From: Hyphomicrobiales bacterium
Lineage (GTDB): Bacteria > Pseudomonadota > Alphaproteobacteria > Rhizobiales > Beijerinckiaceae
Length of the DNA: 64,000 bases
Assembly (NCBI GenBank): GCA_947455995.1
Contig: CANGQA010000003.1
Span: 19,414 to 83,413 of the forward strand
Reading direction: 5' to 3'
Below the pieces are notes generated by a model. It was not told where the DNA came from. It worked only from the letters and a program-made list of their open reading frames with translations, and made no database searches. Positions 18,102 to 25,955 of this stretch are shown piece after piece. Both the position numbers and the translations under genes were made by a program. Position 1 is the stretch's first letter, and each line of letters begins with the position of its first letter.

Positions 18102-18650
18102 TTATTTGCCGGAAAACAGCGGGTGTACGACTGTATCACCAGGCTTTATTCCCAAACGCTGGGCAGTGCCGCCATTGAGCTCCAGCACGCTCCATATCGC
18201 TACGCCTGTGCCAATGGTGCGGGTGGAATGGGGTTCCGTATTCAAAGCCATCGACAAGATTGTGCCATCTTTTTTGATAAACAGCATATCGAGTGGAATA
18301 AATGTATCCTTCATCCACATTGCGACCGGTGCCTCGACACCAAATTCAAACAGCATCCCGCGATCGGCTGGCAGATAGCGGCGAAACATCAATCCACGCG
18401 CCCGTTCCTCTGTGGTGCGCATCACCTCGACCATGAAAACATTGTCTTTGGTCTCACCATTTTGGGTCGAGACAATGGCCAGCTTTTCAAGCGAGGGAGA
18501 AGCCGCCTGTGCGCGGACTTCCCCATCACCAGACCAGGCCCCTGTCAAAAAAAATCCGGCCAGAAGCAACAAGGACCACACAGAAAGGCCTTGCGGAGAC
18601 ACTGGCCTCTTGCGTTCCGCTGTTGTCAGGAAATTCATGGACATGGCCAT
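18102..18650 (-). CDS. DUF192 family exported protein
   Basis: This 182-residue protein has a hydrophobic export or anchor segment (LSVWSLLLLAGFFLTGAW) and then a DUF192 domain. Typical pieces are EVMRTTEERARGLMFRRYL, FEFGVEAPVAMWMKDTFIPLD and LELNGGTAQRLGIKPGD. The family is widespread and has no settled function. The start at 18650 is preferred because AAAAGG lies about 5 nt upstream; two more ATGs follow within 15 bases, so a few residues are uncertain. It stands alone, convergent with the RND operon. Confidence 0.85.
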   Translation of the reverse strand: MAMSMNFLTTAERKRPVSPQGLSVWSLLLLAGFFLTGAWSGDGEVRAQAASPSLEKLAIVSTQNGETKDNVFMVEVMRTTEERARGLMFRRYLPADRGMLFEFGVEAPVAMWMKDTFIPLDMLFIKKDGTILSMALNTEPHSTRTIGTGVAIWSVLELNGGTAQRLGIKPGDTVVHPLFSGK

Positions 18651-18869
18651 CAAGCCTTTTCTGGTGACTGATATGGAAAGTGCAGCATGATCCAACCGGC
18701 ACAAGCCGATCAAACAGACCAACGAAAATGGCTGCTCCAACTTGGGTGGTCAAGCATAATACCAAGCCTCTCCACCAATGGACAAGCATCAATCGGCTGA
18801 CAGAGAACAAGATACCGTTCTCGGGCCGACCGACAGCAAACAGCTATGGCGCAAAACAGGATTGCGCAT

Positions 18870-18897
18870 TAAAAATTTCAATGCCCCGATAGGGGCA
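18870..18897 (-). terminator. Intrinsic terminator after the cold-shock gene
   Basis: On the minus strand TGCCCC (18897-18892), loop TATC and GGGGCA (18887-18882) form a tight 6-bp GC hairpin, followed by TTGAAATTTTT. It lies about 25 bases after the cold-shock protein stop. A perfect 12-bp palindrome AGACAATTGTCT at 18899-18910 sits between the stop and the hairpin. Confidence 0.65.
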
Positions 18898-18921
18898 GAG
18901 ACAATTGTCTATATCAATATT

Positions 18922-19536
18922 TTAATGGGATGCTGGCGGCTGCAAACCATCGACAGGCCGCACCTCTGCCACCATCAGGCCTTTCGAGCCATAGCCATAG
19001 CGCACCAGAACCTCTTGGCCAGGCTTCAATTCGGCAAATCCGAAACGGCGCAATATTTCCATATGCACGAAAATATCCGGATAGCCTTCTCCAGCATGCA
19101 CGAAGCCAAAGCCACGCAAGCGGTTGAACCATTTCACAACCATGCGTTCCAGCCCGCTGATCGGCACCACAGTGGCATGCGTCCGGGGCATCGGCATTTG
19201 TGAGGGGTGCAAGGCGGTAGACGTGTCTAATGCAATCACCCGCACCACCTGCCAACCACGTTTGGATTTCACCGCTTCGCAGGTAATTTTAGCCCCTTCA
19301 AAAGTGGTTTCGAACCCATCCTTGCGCAAACAACTGATATGCACGAGAACGTCCTCACCACCTTGATCAGGAACAATAAAGCCGAAGCCTTTGGTCACAT
19401 CGAACCATTTGATGGTTCCAACAACTTCAACCGTTACAGGCATCCCGCCCATGTCGGCAAAGCCAGCATATTGCTTGAAATTCTCAGCCGTTGCTGACTG
19501 CGCGACGTATAAGATATCCCTAACTTCATCATTCAT
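18922..19536 (-). CDS. Protein with two cold-shock domains
   Basis: This 204-residue protein contains two CspA-type OB folds. The first (about 37-105) has RNP1 KGFGFIVP and RNP2 VLVHIS. The second (about 130-195) has RGFGFVHA and IFVHMEILRRFGF. Each should bind single-stranded RNA or DNA. Two-domain cold-shock proteins of about 200 residues are common in alphaproteobacteria, whereas single-domain CspA is about 70 residues. A ribosome-binding site AGGTGG lies before the ATG. A long upstream region ending in an AT-rich island suggests a long 5' leader, as in E. coli cspA, but this is inference. Confidence 0.9.
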   Translation of the reverse strand: MNDEVRDILYVAQSATAENFKQYAGFADMGGMPVTVEVVGTIKWFDVTKGFGFIVPDQGGEDVLVHISCLRKDGFETTFEGAKITCEAVKSKRGWQVVRVIALDTSTALHPSQMPMPRTHATVVPISGLERMVVKWFNRLRGFGFVHAGEGYPDIFVHMEILRRFGFAELKPGQEVLVRYGYGSKGLMVAEVRPVDGLQPPASH

Positions 19537-20197
19537 TGACCAATACCTACCACCTAATAAAACGCGTTAAATTAAAACCGACCGTTCAAACGCCTGGCGG
19601 CCAGACATAGCCGCGCATTACAAACTGAATTCACAAAGTACTCCGGTATCCCGAGCCCATAACCCGCCGACCAGCCCTCCCGGTTCCCGCAGAATTGGTG
19701 GCAACCGAGCAACAGAAACCAACCGGCCTACGCAAAAACATTTCCTACAGGCAACACCAACACCGCTTTGCCTGAAACAATATATGAATCAAGACATTTT
19801 GCAATGAATAATAGAAATTTTACAATTTGGAAACAATATAACTTCTTTAAAAATTATATTTTTACAATTTAAATGCAAATTTTTACAACCTATAATTATT
19901 TTGTAAAAAAAATAATATCAAAAGTTGTAAAATGAAAAATTTAAAATCATCAATTTATTTTTGATAAAAGACAACAATGCAATTTTTGGTTGTATTATTA
20001 CAAATAGTTACTTATGCGAGTATTCTTTGTCGTGTTCAGCCAGAAAACACCCCCTGTCTGAAAGCCTTCCCGCCGCCCGATGCACCATTTGATTCTGGGG
20101 ATCGATTTTTGCCAGCAAGGACAATTGATAATTGACCTCTGCGCCAAACAAGGCAAATACAGGGGATCGACTGCCCGTAAAACTGGAACGTTCTCCC
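19537..20197. other. Intergenic region with AT-rich island and repeated TTTTACAA motif
   Basis: No gene is seen in these 660 bases between the divergent cold-shock gene and purU. From about 19780 to 20000 the sequence is very AT-rich, unlike its surroundings. TTTTACAA or its complement recurs about five times, and an inverted repeat has arms TTTTTACAA (19880-19888) and TTGTAAAAA (19901-19909) around a 12-bp centre containing TATAAT (19891-19896). The part nearer the cold-shock gene (19540-19780) is GC-normal and may be its mRNA leader. A TATATT reading on the minus strand near 19783-19788 could be a -10 element, with TTGCAA upstream at sub-optimal spacing. Confidence 0.55.
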
Positions 20198-21073
20198 ATG
20201 ACCCAGAGATTTATCCTGACCCTGTCCTGCCCCAATCGCCCCGGCATTGTCGCGGCTGTCTCAGGCCTGATTTTTGATGTCGGTTTCAATATTTTTGATG
20301 CCCACCAGTTCGATGATACCGAAACGGGCCGATTTTTCATGCGGGTCGGTTTCAATACAGTGGATCAGGATTCTGCCGGCAATGAGGCAGCCCTGCAGCG
20401 GTTTGAAAGCCAATTTGCCATCATCCGCCAGCAATTTGCGATGGATGCCACAGTGCAACCCGATGACCGTCCCCGCCGCGTGATGATTTTAGCCTCGCAA
20501 TCCGATCACTGCCTGTCGGATCTGCTCTATCGCCTGCGCATTGGCGAATTGCCAGTGACCATCAGCGCCATTGTATCCAACCACCCGCGCGAGACCTATG
20601 CGCATCTGGATTTCGGTGATATCCCTTTTCATTATCTGCCCGTGACCGCTGCCACCAAAGACGTGCAGGAGCAAGCTCTGCTCGATCTGGTCGACAGCAC
20701 AAAAACCGATCTGGTGGTGCTGGCGCGTTATATGCAAATTCTCAGCGACAATCTTGCCACCGCCCTGTCGGGCCGCTGCATCAATATCCACCATTCCTTC
20801 TTGCCCGGCTTCAAAGGCGCTCGCCCCTATCATCAGGCGCATCGGCGTGGGGTCAAGCTGATCGGGGCCACGGCCCATTATGTGACAGCAGATCTTGATG
20901 AAGGTCCGATTATCGAACAGGATGTCGAGCGTATCAGCCACAGCGATACGCCAGACGACCTGATACGCAAGGGCCGCGACATTGAACGGCGCGTGCTGGC
21001 CCGCGCGGTCTTGTGGCATGTCCAGGGTCGCGTTTTACTCAATGGCAGCAAAACAGTTGTTTTTCCTGCCTAG
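20198..21073 (+). CDS. purU: Formyltetrahydrofolate deformylase
   Basis: This 291-residue protein has an N-terminal ACT domain ([19 protein letters not shown], then [18 protein letters not shown]) and a C-terminal formyl-transferase-fold hydrolase domain with [19 protein letters not shown] and [12 protein letters not shown], matching PurU. It hydrolyses 10-formyl-THF to formate and THF, balancing the one-carbon pool and supplying formate. The start at 20198 begins directly with the ACT domain; the open frame extends upstream but is not PurU-like there. It stands alone between the AT-rich island and tupA. Confidence 0.95.
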   Translation: MTQRFILTLSCPNRPGIVAAVSGLIFDVGFNIFDAHQFDDTETGRFFMRVGFNTVDQDSAGNEAALQRFESQFAIIRQQFAMDATVQPDDRPRRVMILASQSDHCLSDLLYRLRIGELPVTISAIVSNHPRETYAHLDFGDIPFHYLPVTAATKDVQEQALLDLVDSTKTDLVVLARYMQILSDNLATALSGRCINIHHSFLPGFKGARPYHQAHRRGVKLIGATAHYVTADLDEGPIIEQDVERISHSDTPDDLIRKGRDIERRVLARAVLWHVQGRVLLNGSKTVVFPA

Positions 21074-21108
21074 CAGCCATCATCCGGTGGGGCGCGCTGG
21101 ATTTCTGA

Positions 21109-21945
21109 TTACGCCCCATGCTGGCCTGAATTGGCGAAAAACAACTGCTTGCCGCCGATCTTGTATTGGCTGATGGCTGACTGCCCTTCATCACTGACCA
21201 GCCAATCAACAAAGATCTGACCGTCTTTGGCTTTGATATGCGGATGCTTGGCAGGATTGACCAGCATCACGCCATATTGGTTGAAAAGACGGGCATCACC
21301 CTCGACACTGATCTGCAATGTGCCTTTATTCTTGAACGAGAGCCAGGTGGCCCGGTCGGACAGCACATAGGCCTCCATTGCCATCGCGGTGTTGAGAGCA
21401 GCACCCATGCCCTGCCCTATTTCACGATACCAGTTCTGAGTATTTCCCTGCACCTTGGCGGGATCGATCCCGACAGCCTTCCACAAGGCCAGTTCGGCAG
21501 CATGGGTTCCGGAGCGATCGCCGCGTGACACAAAAGGTGTGCCCTGATGGGCAATGGTTTGCAAAGCCGAAGCAATATCTTTCATCCCGTTAATCCCTGC
21601 AGGATCGTTGGCCGGACCGATCAGCACGAAATCATTATACATCACCGCATAGCGTTTCAGACCAAAGCCTTCTTCAACAAATTTTTGCTCTTGGGCTTTG
21701 GCATGGACAAACACCACATCTGCATCACCGCGGCGGGCGGTATCGAGTGCCTGCCCCGTGCCCTGCGCGACCACACGCACCTGAATGCCGGTTTTTTGGG
21801 TAAACAGCGGCAATAGATGGTCAAAAAGACCGGAATCCTGCGTCGAGGTGGTAGAAGCCACCGTAATAAACCGCTCCTGAGCCTGCACAGGAGCGCCTGT
21901 GAGCAGACCAATCAAAGCAATCAGGACACCACACCAGTTCAACAT
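21109..21945 (-). CDS. tupA: Tungstate ABC transporter substrate-binding protein
   Basis: This 278-residue periplasmic protein has a signal peptide cleaved near PVQAQ (about residue 23) and then VASTTSTQDSGLFDHLLP, the TupA signature for oxyanion binding. GQALDTARRGDADVVFVHA follows, also typical. TupA prefers tungstate strongly over molybdate. The start at 21945 follows GGAGGGG; an upstream open frame lies inside the tupC gene and is not a signal peptide. It is the last gene of tupB-tupC-tupA. The window also carries two molybdenum hydroxylase systems, so it may feed pterin cofactor supply (inference). Confidence 0.92.
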   Translation of the reverse strand: MLNWCGVLIALIGLLTGAPVQAQERFITVASTTSTQDSGLFDHLLPLFTQKTGIQVRVVAQGTGQALDTARRGDADVVFVHAKAQEQKFVEEGFGLKRYAVMYNDFVLIGPANDPAGINGMKDIASALQTIAHQGTPFVSRGDRSGTHAAELALWKAVGIDPAKVQGNTQNWYREIGQGMGAALNTAMAMEAYVLSDRATWLSFKNKGTLQISVEGDARLFNQYGVMLVNPAKHPHIKAKDGQIFVDWLVSDEGQSAISQYKIGGKQLFFANSGQHGA

Positions 21946-21967
21946 GCGCTTTCCCCTCCAAAAGTGA

Positions 21968-22693
21968 TCACCAAACCAGATCCCCTGCGATAAAAGCACG
22001 GGCCTGCGCGGTTTGCGGATCGTTGAAAAACTGTTGCGCCTCGCTGGCTTCAACCAAGGAGCCTGAAGCCAGAAACAGCACATCGTCGGCCAAACGGCGG
22101 GCCTGACCCAAATCATGGGTGCTCATCATAAGCGTAACACCCTCGGCATGTAAATCCGTGAGCATCGCCTCGATCAAACGGGTAGCGGAGGGATCGAGTG
22201 CTGCGGTCGGTTCGTCGAGGAATAACAGATCGGGCCGCAAAGCCCATGCGCGTGCAATGGCCAGCCTTTGCTGCTCACCGCCCGACAGCAACCGCGCTGG
22301 ACGCTCGGCCAGACCCATCAAGCCGAACCGGTTCAAGGCTTCCACGGCGCGGCCATGGAGTTGCGCCGGAGGCACAGCAATCGCAGCCAAGGCATGGGTC
22401 ACGTTGTCGAGCACTGAACGGCGCAACATCACCGGGGTCTGAAAGACCATCGCATGCGCACGCCGCCCAGCCGGATGCAGGTCATTGCGGTGCACCTGCC
22501 CGGCGTTGGGTTGCAAAAGACCATGACAAAGCCGCAACAACAATGATTTGCCAGCCCCGTTAGGTCCCAACACAACCAAACGCCGCCCGGACGTGACCTG
22601 AAAACTCATAGGATAGATCAATTGGACCCCGCCAATGCTAAAACTCATGTCAGACACCGACAAAGCAACAGCGCGGACTTGATTATCCGGCAT
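21968..22693 (-). CDS. tupC: Tungstate ABC transporter ATP-binding protein
   Basis: This 241-residue ATPase has Walker A GPNGAGKS (43-50), signature LSGGEQQR (136-143), Walker B LLFLDEP (156-162) and a switch His in MMSTHDL. It energises the TupB permease. Its start overlaps the end of tupB by 11 bases. No C-terminal MOP domain is present, unlike ModC, which fits the Tup rather than the Mod family. Confidence 0.9.
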   Translation of the reverse strand: MPDNQVRAVALSVSDMSFSIGGVQLIYPMSFQVTSGRRLVVLGPNGAGKSLLLRLCHGLLQPNAGQVHRNDLHPAGRRAHAMVFQTPVMLRRSVLDNVTHALAAIAVPPAQLHGRAVEALNRFGLMGLAERPARLLSGGEQQRLAIARAWALRPDLLFLDEPTAALDPSATRLIEAMLTDLHAEGVTLMMSTHDLGQARRLADDVLFLASGSLVEASEAQQFFNDPQTAQARAFIAGDLVW

Positions 22694-23387
22694 GGCGAAC
22701 CCCTATCCTGCTCATACCGAAGGCCAGCGCATTCACGACCAAGGTAATACCGACCAGAATAATCCCCAGACCCAATGCAAGAGCCAGATCCCCTTTACTG
22801 GTTTCCAATGCAATGGCCGTCGTCATCATGCGGGTGACGCCTGCGATATTACCGCCAACGATCAGGACCGCCCCTACTTCGGCCGTCGCACGGCCAAAGC
22901 CCGCCAACAAGGCTGTGGCAAGTGAAAAGCGGGCATCCCAGAGCAATGTTAGGATCGCCTGTTTCGGTCCCATCCCGATGGATTGGAGATATTCGCGATA
23001 GCTGGCCCACAGATCTTCGATGGTCTGGCGGGTCAAGGCAATGACAATTGGCAGGACCAGCGAGGCCTGCGCAATGATCATTGCAGAAGGGGTGAACAAC
23101 AGACCGAAACCGCCCAGCGGGCCTGAGCGCGACAACAGCAGAAAAAACGTCAGCCCCACAACAACGGGCGGCAGTCCCATCAGTGCATTGATGGCCACAA
23201 TGACCGCTAAACGGCCGCGAAAACGTGAAACCGCCAGCAAAGCACCCAATGGCAAGCCGATCAGGGCAGCCAGACACACGGCTGTCAGAGTCACCCGCAA
23301 GGACAACTGCACAATGTTTACGAAAACAGGATCAAAATGCATGATCAGCGTCAACGCTGCCATAAGGGGGGAAGCATCATCCATCAT
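22683..23387 (-). CDS. tupB: Tungstate ABC transporter permease
   Basis: This 234-residue inner-membrane protein has about five or six helices and the binding-protein-dependent transport motif near EYLQSIGMGPKQAILTLLW. It resembles TupB/CysT-type permeases and lies directly before the matching ATPase and the TupA-signature binding protein. Two ATGs are adjacent at the start; the first is used. It lies 46 bases after a PNPOx-like gene on the same strand and may share its transcript. Confidence 0.88.
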   Translation of the reverse strand: MMDDASPLMAALTLIMHFDPVFVNIVQLSLRVTLTAVCLAALIGLPLGALLAVSRFRGRLAVIVAINALMGLPPVVVGLTFFLLLSRSGPLGGFGLLFTPSAMIIAQASLVLPIVIALTRQTIEDLWASYREYLQSIGMGPKQAILTLLWDARFSLATALLAGFGRATAEVGAVLIVGGNIAGVTRMMTTAIALETSKGDLALALGLGIILVGITLVVNALAFGMSRIGVRHAG

Positions 23388-23433
23388 TGATCTGTCTTAT
23401 GGTTTACAGGCAAGACAAACACTCTAAACACCC

Positions 23434-24048
23434 TCACCAAAGACTGGCTTTGGCGCGTTCCGGCCATTGACGGTCATAATCGGCACTGTCCGTCTGACCA
23501 TCGCTCAAAGCTGACAGAATCTGGCCCGCGCTTGGCAGATGATCGGCTGCTGAATGATGATCGGGATTCCAGAGATCGGACCGGATAATGGCGCGGGAGC
23601 ATTGGAAATAAACCCTTTCAACCGTGACCACAATCACGCTACGCGGTGGCTTGCCTTCAACTGCAAACGACTGGCACAAATCCGGATCGGCTGTCACAAC
23701 AGCCCGACCATTGACCCGCAGGGTGGTGCCAGAACCAGGAATAAGAAATAAAAGCGCGACACGCGGATCCACCACGATATTACGCAAGGAATCGATCCGG
23801 TTGTTGCCTCGCCGATCGGGCATCATCATGGTCCGTTCGTCGACAATCCGCAGCAATTCTCCCGGCCTGTCACCGCGTGGCGAGCAATCAAGCCCATCCG
23901 GTCCTACCGTTGCCAGACCCACAAACGGCGAGGCCTCGATCAACTTGCGGTAGACCGGGGCAAGGTGATCGGTTTCTTTGACCAGGGACGCAGGAGATGG
24001 CGAGCCATAATGGGTTTCAAGCTCGGAAATGGTCTCGATTGGCTTCAT
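23434..24048 (-). CDS. Pyridoxamine 5'-phosphate oxidase-fold flavin-binding protein
   Basis: This 204-residue protein has the split-barrel flavin-binding fold of PNPOx-like proteins. Typical pieces are FVGLATVGPDGLDCSPRGD, RTMMMPDRRGNNRIDSLRNI and DPRVALLFLIPGSGTTLRVNG. The family with this pattern (MSMEG_1061-like) is common and poorly characterised, with likely FMN or F420-type cofactor chemistry. The start at 24048 has AAAGGG upstream and drops a non-conserved extension. It precedes tupB by 46 bases on the same strand. Confidence 0.83.
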   Translation of the reverse strand: MKPIETISELETHYGSPSPASLVKETDHLAPVYRKLIEASPFVGLATVGPDGLDCSPRGDRPGELLRIVDERTMMMPDRRGNNRIDSLRNIVVDPRVALLFLIPGSGTTLRVNGRAVVTADPDLCQSFAVEGKPPRSVIVVTVERVYFQCSRAIIRSDLWNPDHHSAADHLPSAGQILSALSDGQTDSADYDRQWPERAKASLW

Positions 24049-24079
24049 AGATGGCCCTTTATGTGACGAGGACACACGA

Positions 24080-24601
24080 TTACGCTTTAAAAGCAGAACG
24101 TAACTTACCCAACAAGGCTCTCAGCATAGCCATAGCCACCGCCAATAAAAAGGGCGAAACGATGAAAAGAATCAACGTATTCTGATTCATGAAAAGCCTG
24201 ATTGATCGGGTGTTATTCTCAATCTTATCCAGCACCATCTGCCGGGTCCAATCCTTGGTCCAGACAATCTGCCACACCAGTTGTGGCGGGATCGCCTCAC
24301 CCGATGGTTCGACGATGATTTCGGTGATGTGTCCGGTCTCAAGTCCTGTTTCCAGCACGGATAGAACGGGAGAAACCCGGTCGATGCATTGCTGTTTTTT
24401 GGCTTCCTGCCACACAGAAATCAGCTTCTTGCGTTCTGCGGGGTTCAGGTACACCAGCAATGTATTATCAACATTCAACCGCACCAGTTTGAAACAGCTG
24501 GGCTGGTCGTAAATGCGCGATTGATAATAATAGCCCCCCCAAGCCCACAGGGCGATGGTGAGGATAAACCAGACGTGCAACCAGCCAATTTTACGCAGCA
24601 T
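24080..24601 (-). CDS. Hypothetical membrane protein with two membrane segments
   Basis: This 173-residue protein was not recognised. It has one membrane segment at the N-terminus (WLHVWFILTIALWAWGG) and one near the C-terminus (LILFIVSPFLLAVAMAML), with a soluble middle of about 110 residues likely facing the periplasm. The middle has two cysteines. A GTG start three bases earlier is also possible; AAGGG lies upstream of both. It lies 31 bases before the PNPOx-like gene and is divergent from small secreted proteins. Confidence 0.7.
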   Translation of the reverse strand: MLRKIGWLHVWFILTIALWAWGGYYYQSRIYDQPSCFKLVRLNVDNTLLVYLNPAERKKLISVWQEAKKQQCIDRVSPVLSVLETGLETGHITEIIVEPSGEAIPPQLVWQIVWTKDWTRQMVLDKIENNTRSIRLFMNQNTLILFIVSPFLLAVAMAMLRALLGKLRSAFKA

Positions 24602-24741
24602 CACACACTGGACCCTTTTTCCGGTTCATCCCGTAAAAAAACGGTCTGTTGAAACCAAGACCTAACACAATTTATGATAGTATTCTAGGAACGAACCTTC
24701 CTGACAGAAATGAAGATGACAATTGGTTTGAGCGAGGCACC

Positions 24742-25191
24742 ATGCTGAAACACTATGCGCGCTTTGTGATCATCGCACTGTTTGGGTTGGCCTGTATGGG
24801 GCAGTCACGAGCGGAAACCGATTACCAGAATTTTCTGAAAGCCGCGTATTGCGTGGCAGTCATCGACATCACCACCAAAAATGCCGAGCAGGAATTACCC
24901 GTACTCAATCTTTACGATTTTTCACCACGTGGACAGGAAGCGCTCAAACTCAAGCGCAAGAGATATCTCAGCTATCTGAGCAACAATTCCACACCTGAAG
25001 ACAGGCAGCAGGCGCGATCGCGGGCCACAGCCGCTGAAAACGGGCAAATGGACCATCAAACCTGCCGGGATTATATGACCGGCTTTTGCAATGTGCTAAA
25101 CCGCGATGCCGACCGCTTCCAGAGATGCGTGATGAAAAGGCAGGAATGTGTTCGTACACTCGAATGTTTTGAAATGCGGGCGCCCTTTTGA
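24742..25191 (+). CDS. Secreted cysteine-containing protein of unknown function
   Basis: This 149-residue protein starts with a clear signal peptide (FVIIALFGLACMGQSRA). The mature part has six cysteines, five in the last 45 residues (TCRDYMTGFCNVL, RCVMKRQECVRTLECFEM), suggesting disulfides in the periplasm. No family was recognised. The start at 24742 is where the signal begins; the frame is open upstream but not signal-like. Its stop overlaps the next start by one base, so the two small secreted proteins are probably co-translated. Confidence 0.7.
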   Translation: MLKHYARFVIIALFGLACMGQSRAETDYQNFLKAAYCVAVIDITTKNAEQELPVLNLYDFSPRGQEALKLKRKRYLSYLSNNSTPEDRQQARSRATAAENGQMDHQTCRDYMTGFCNVLNRDADRFQRCVMKRQECVRTLECFEMRAPF

Positions 25192-25469
25192 TGCGGATCA
25201 CCGTTATTATAGCATTGCTGACAGTGCCTTTTAGCACTGTCGATACGATGGCCCAAACTGTCGAGCAACGCGCCCTCATTGGCCGGTTGCAGCAGGGAAA
25301 TACACCATGCAACCCTGCGGCAATGGATCGCGCCTCTCAAGAGAACTGCAGCCGGCGCGCCGTTGCACGCGAGGTTGGCAAACAGCAGGGCTATTGCTGG
25401 ACCGAACCAAGATCAGCCAGCAATAATGGACCGATCATGCGCTGTGATCCGACCAAACGGCAACCATGA
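25191..25469 (+). CDS. Small secreted cysteine-containing protein
   Basis: This 92-residue protein has a signal peptide (ITVIIALLTVPFSTVDTMAQ) and four cysteines in the mature part, likely two disulfides. It was not recognised. The ATG at 25191 overlaps the upstream TGA by one base. It converges with another small secreted protein 6 bases away. The function is unknown. Confidence 0.65.
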   Translation: MRITVIIALLTVPFSTVDTMAQTVEQRALIGRLQQGNTPCNPAAMDRASQENCSRRAVAREVGKQQGYCWTEPRSASNNGPIMRCDPTKRQP

Positions 25470-25475
25470 ACAGGC

Positions 25476-25850
25476 TTATTCGGCTTTAATGTCATAGGTC
25501 AGGGTAGAACAGCCTTCGCCAGCAGCGAGCTTGGTGCAAACTTTGAATACAATGGTTTCTTGTCCTGCCCACCCTTTTGCACGCTCATATTTGAATTTTT
25601 TCTTCGGAACGAACGTTAAACTGCCATTGAGTGGTTTGGTCACAATTTCCCAGCGGTCGATCGTCAGATTCTCGAGATGATCGTATGAAAAATCACAAAA
25701 TCTGTTCTGTTTTTCCATCAAAACCTTGATGGTCCGCGCATCATTTTTTGCGGGATTGAATTCAACGGTCTCTTTAACCACACATTCTGCCAATACCGCC
25801 TGAGAGAGGCCCATCAAGGCCACAGCGGCCAGCACATAACGACGAAACAT
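25476..25850 (-). CDS. Secreted protein of unknown function, probably beta-rich
   Basis: This 124-residue protein has a signal peptide (YVLAAVALMGLSQAVLA) and four mature cysteines. Segments such as SLTFVPKKKFKYERAKGWAGQ followed by ETIVFKVCTK resemble a beta-sandwich with tandem repeats of the kind seen in Ig-like exported proteins, but no named family was recognised. The start at 25850 is where the signal peptide begins. It converges with the two-gene secreted set. Confidence 0.68.
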   Translation of the reverse strand: MFRRYVLAAVALMGLSQAVLAECVVKETVEFNPAKNDARTIKVLMEKQNRFCDFSYDHLENLTIDRWEIVTKPLNGSLTFVPKKKFKYERAKGWAGQETIVFKVCTKLAAGEGCSTLTYDIKAE

Positions 25851-25955
25851 CACAAAAATCCTTTTTACAACGCGATTATAGCCCTCTGATACCATGCAAG
25901 CCACTCAAACCCAATCCTCATTTCGAGGGGGAGCGGCAGAACCCTGCAATAAATC

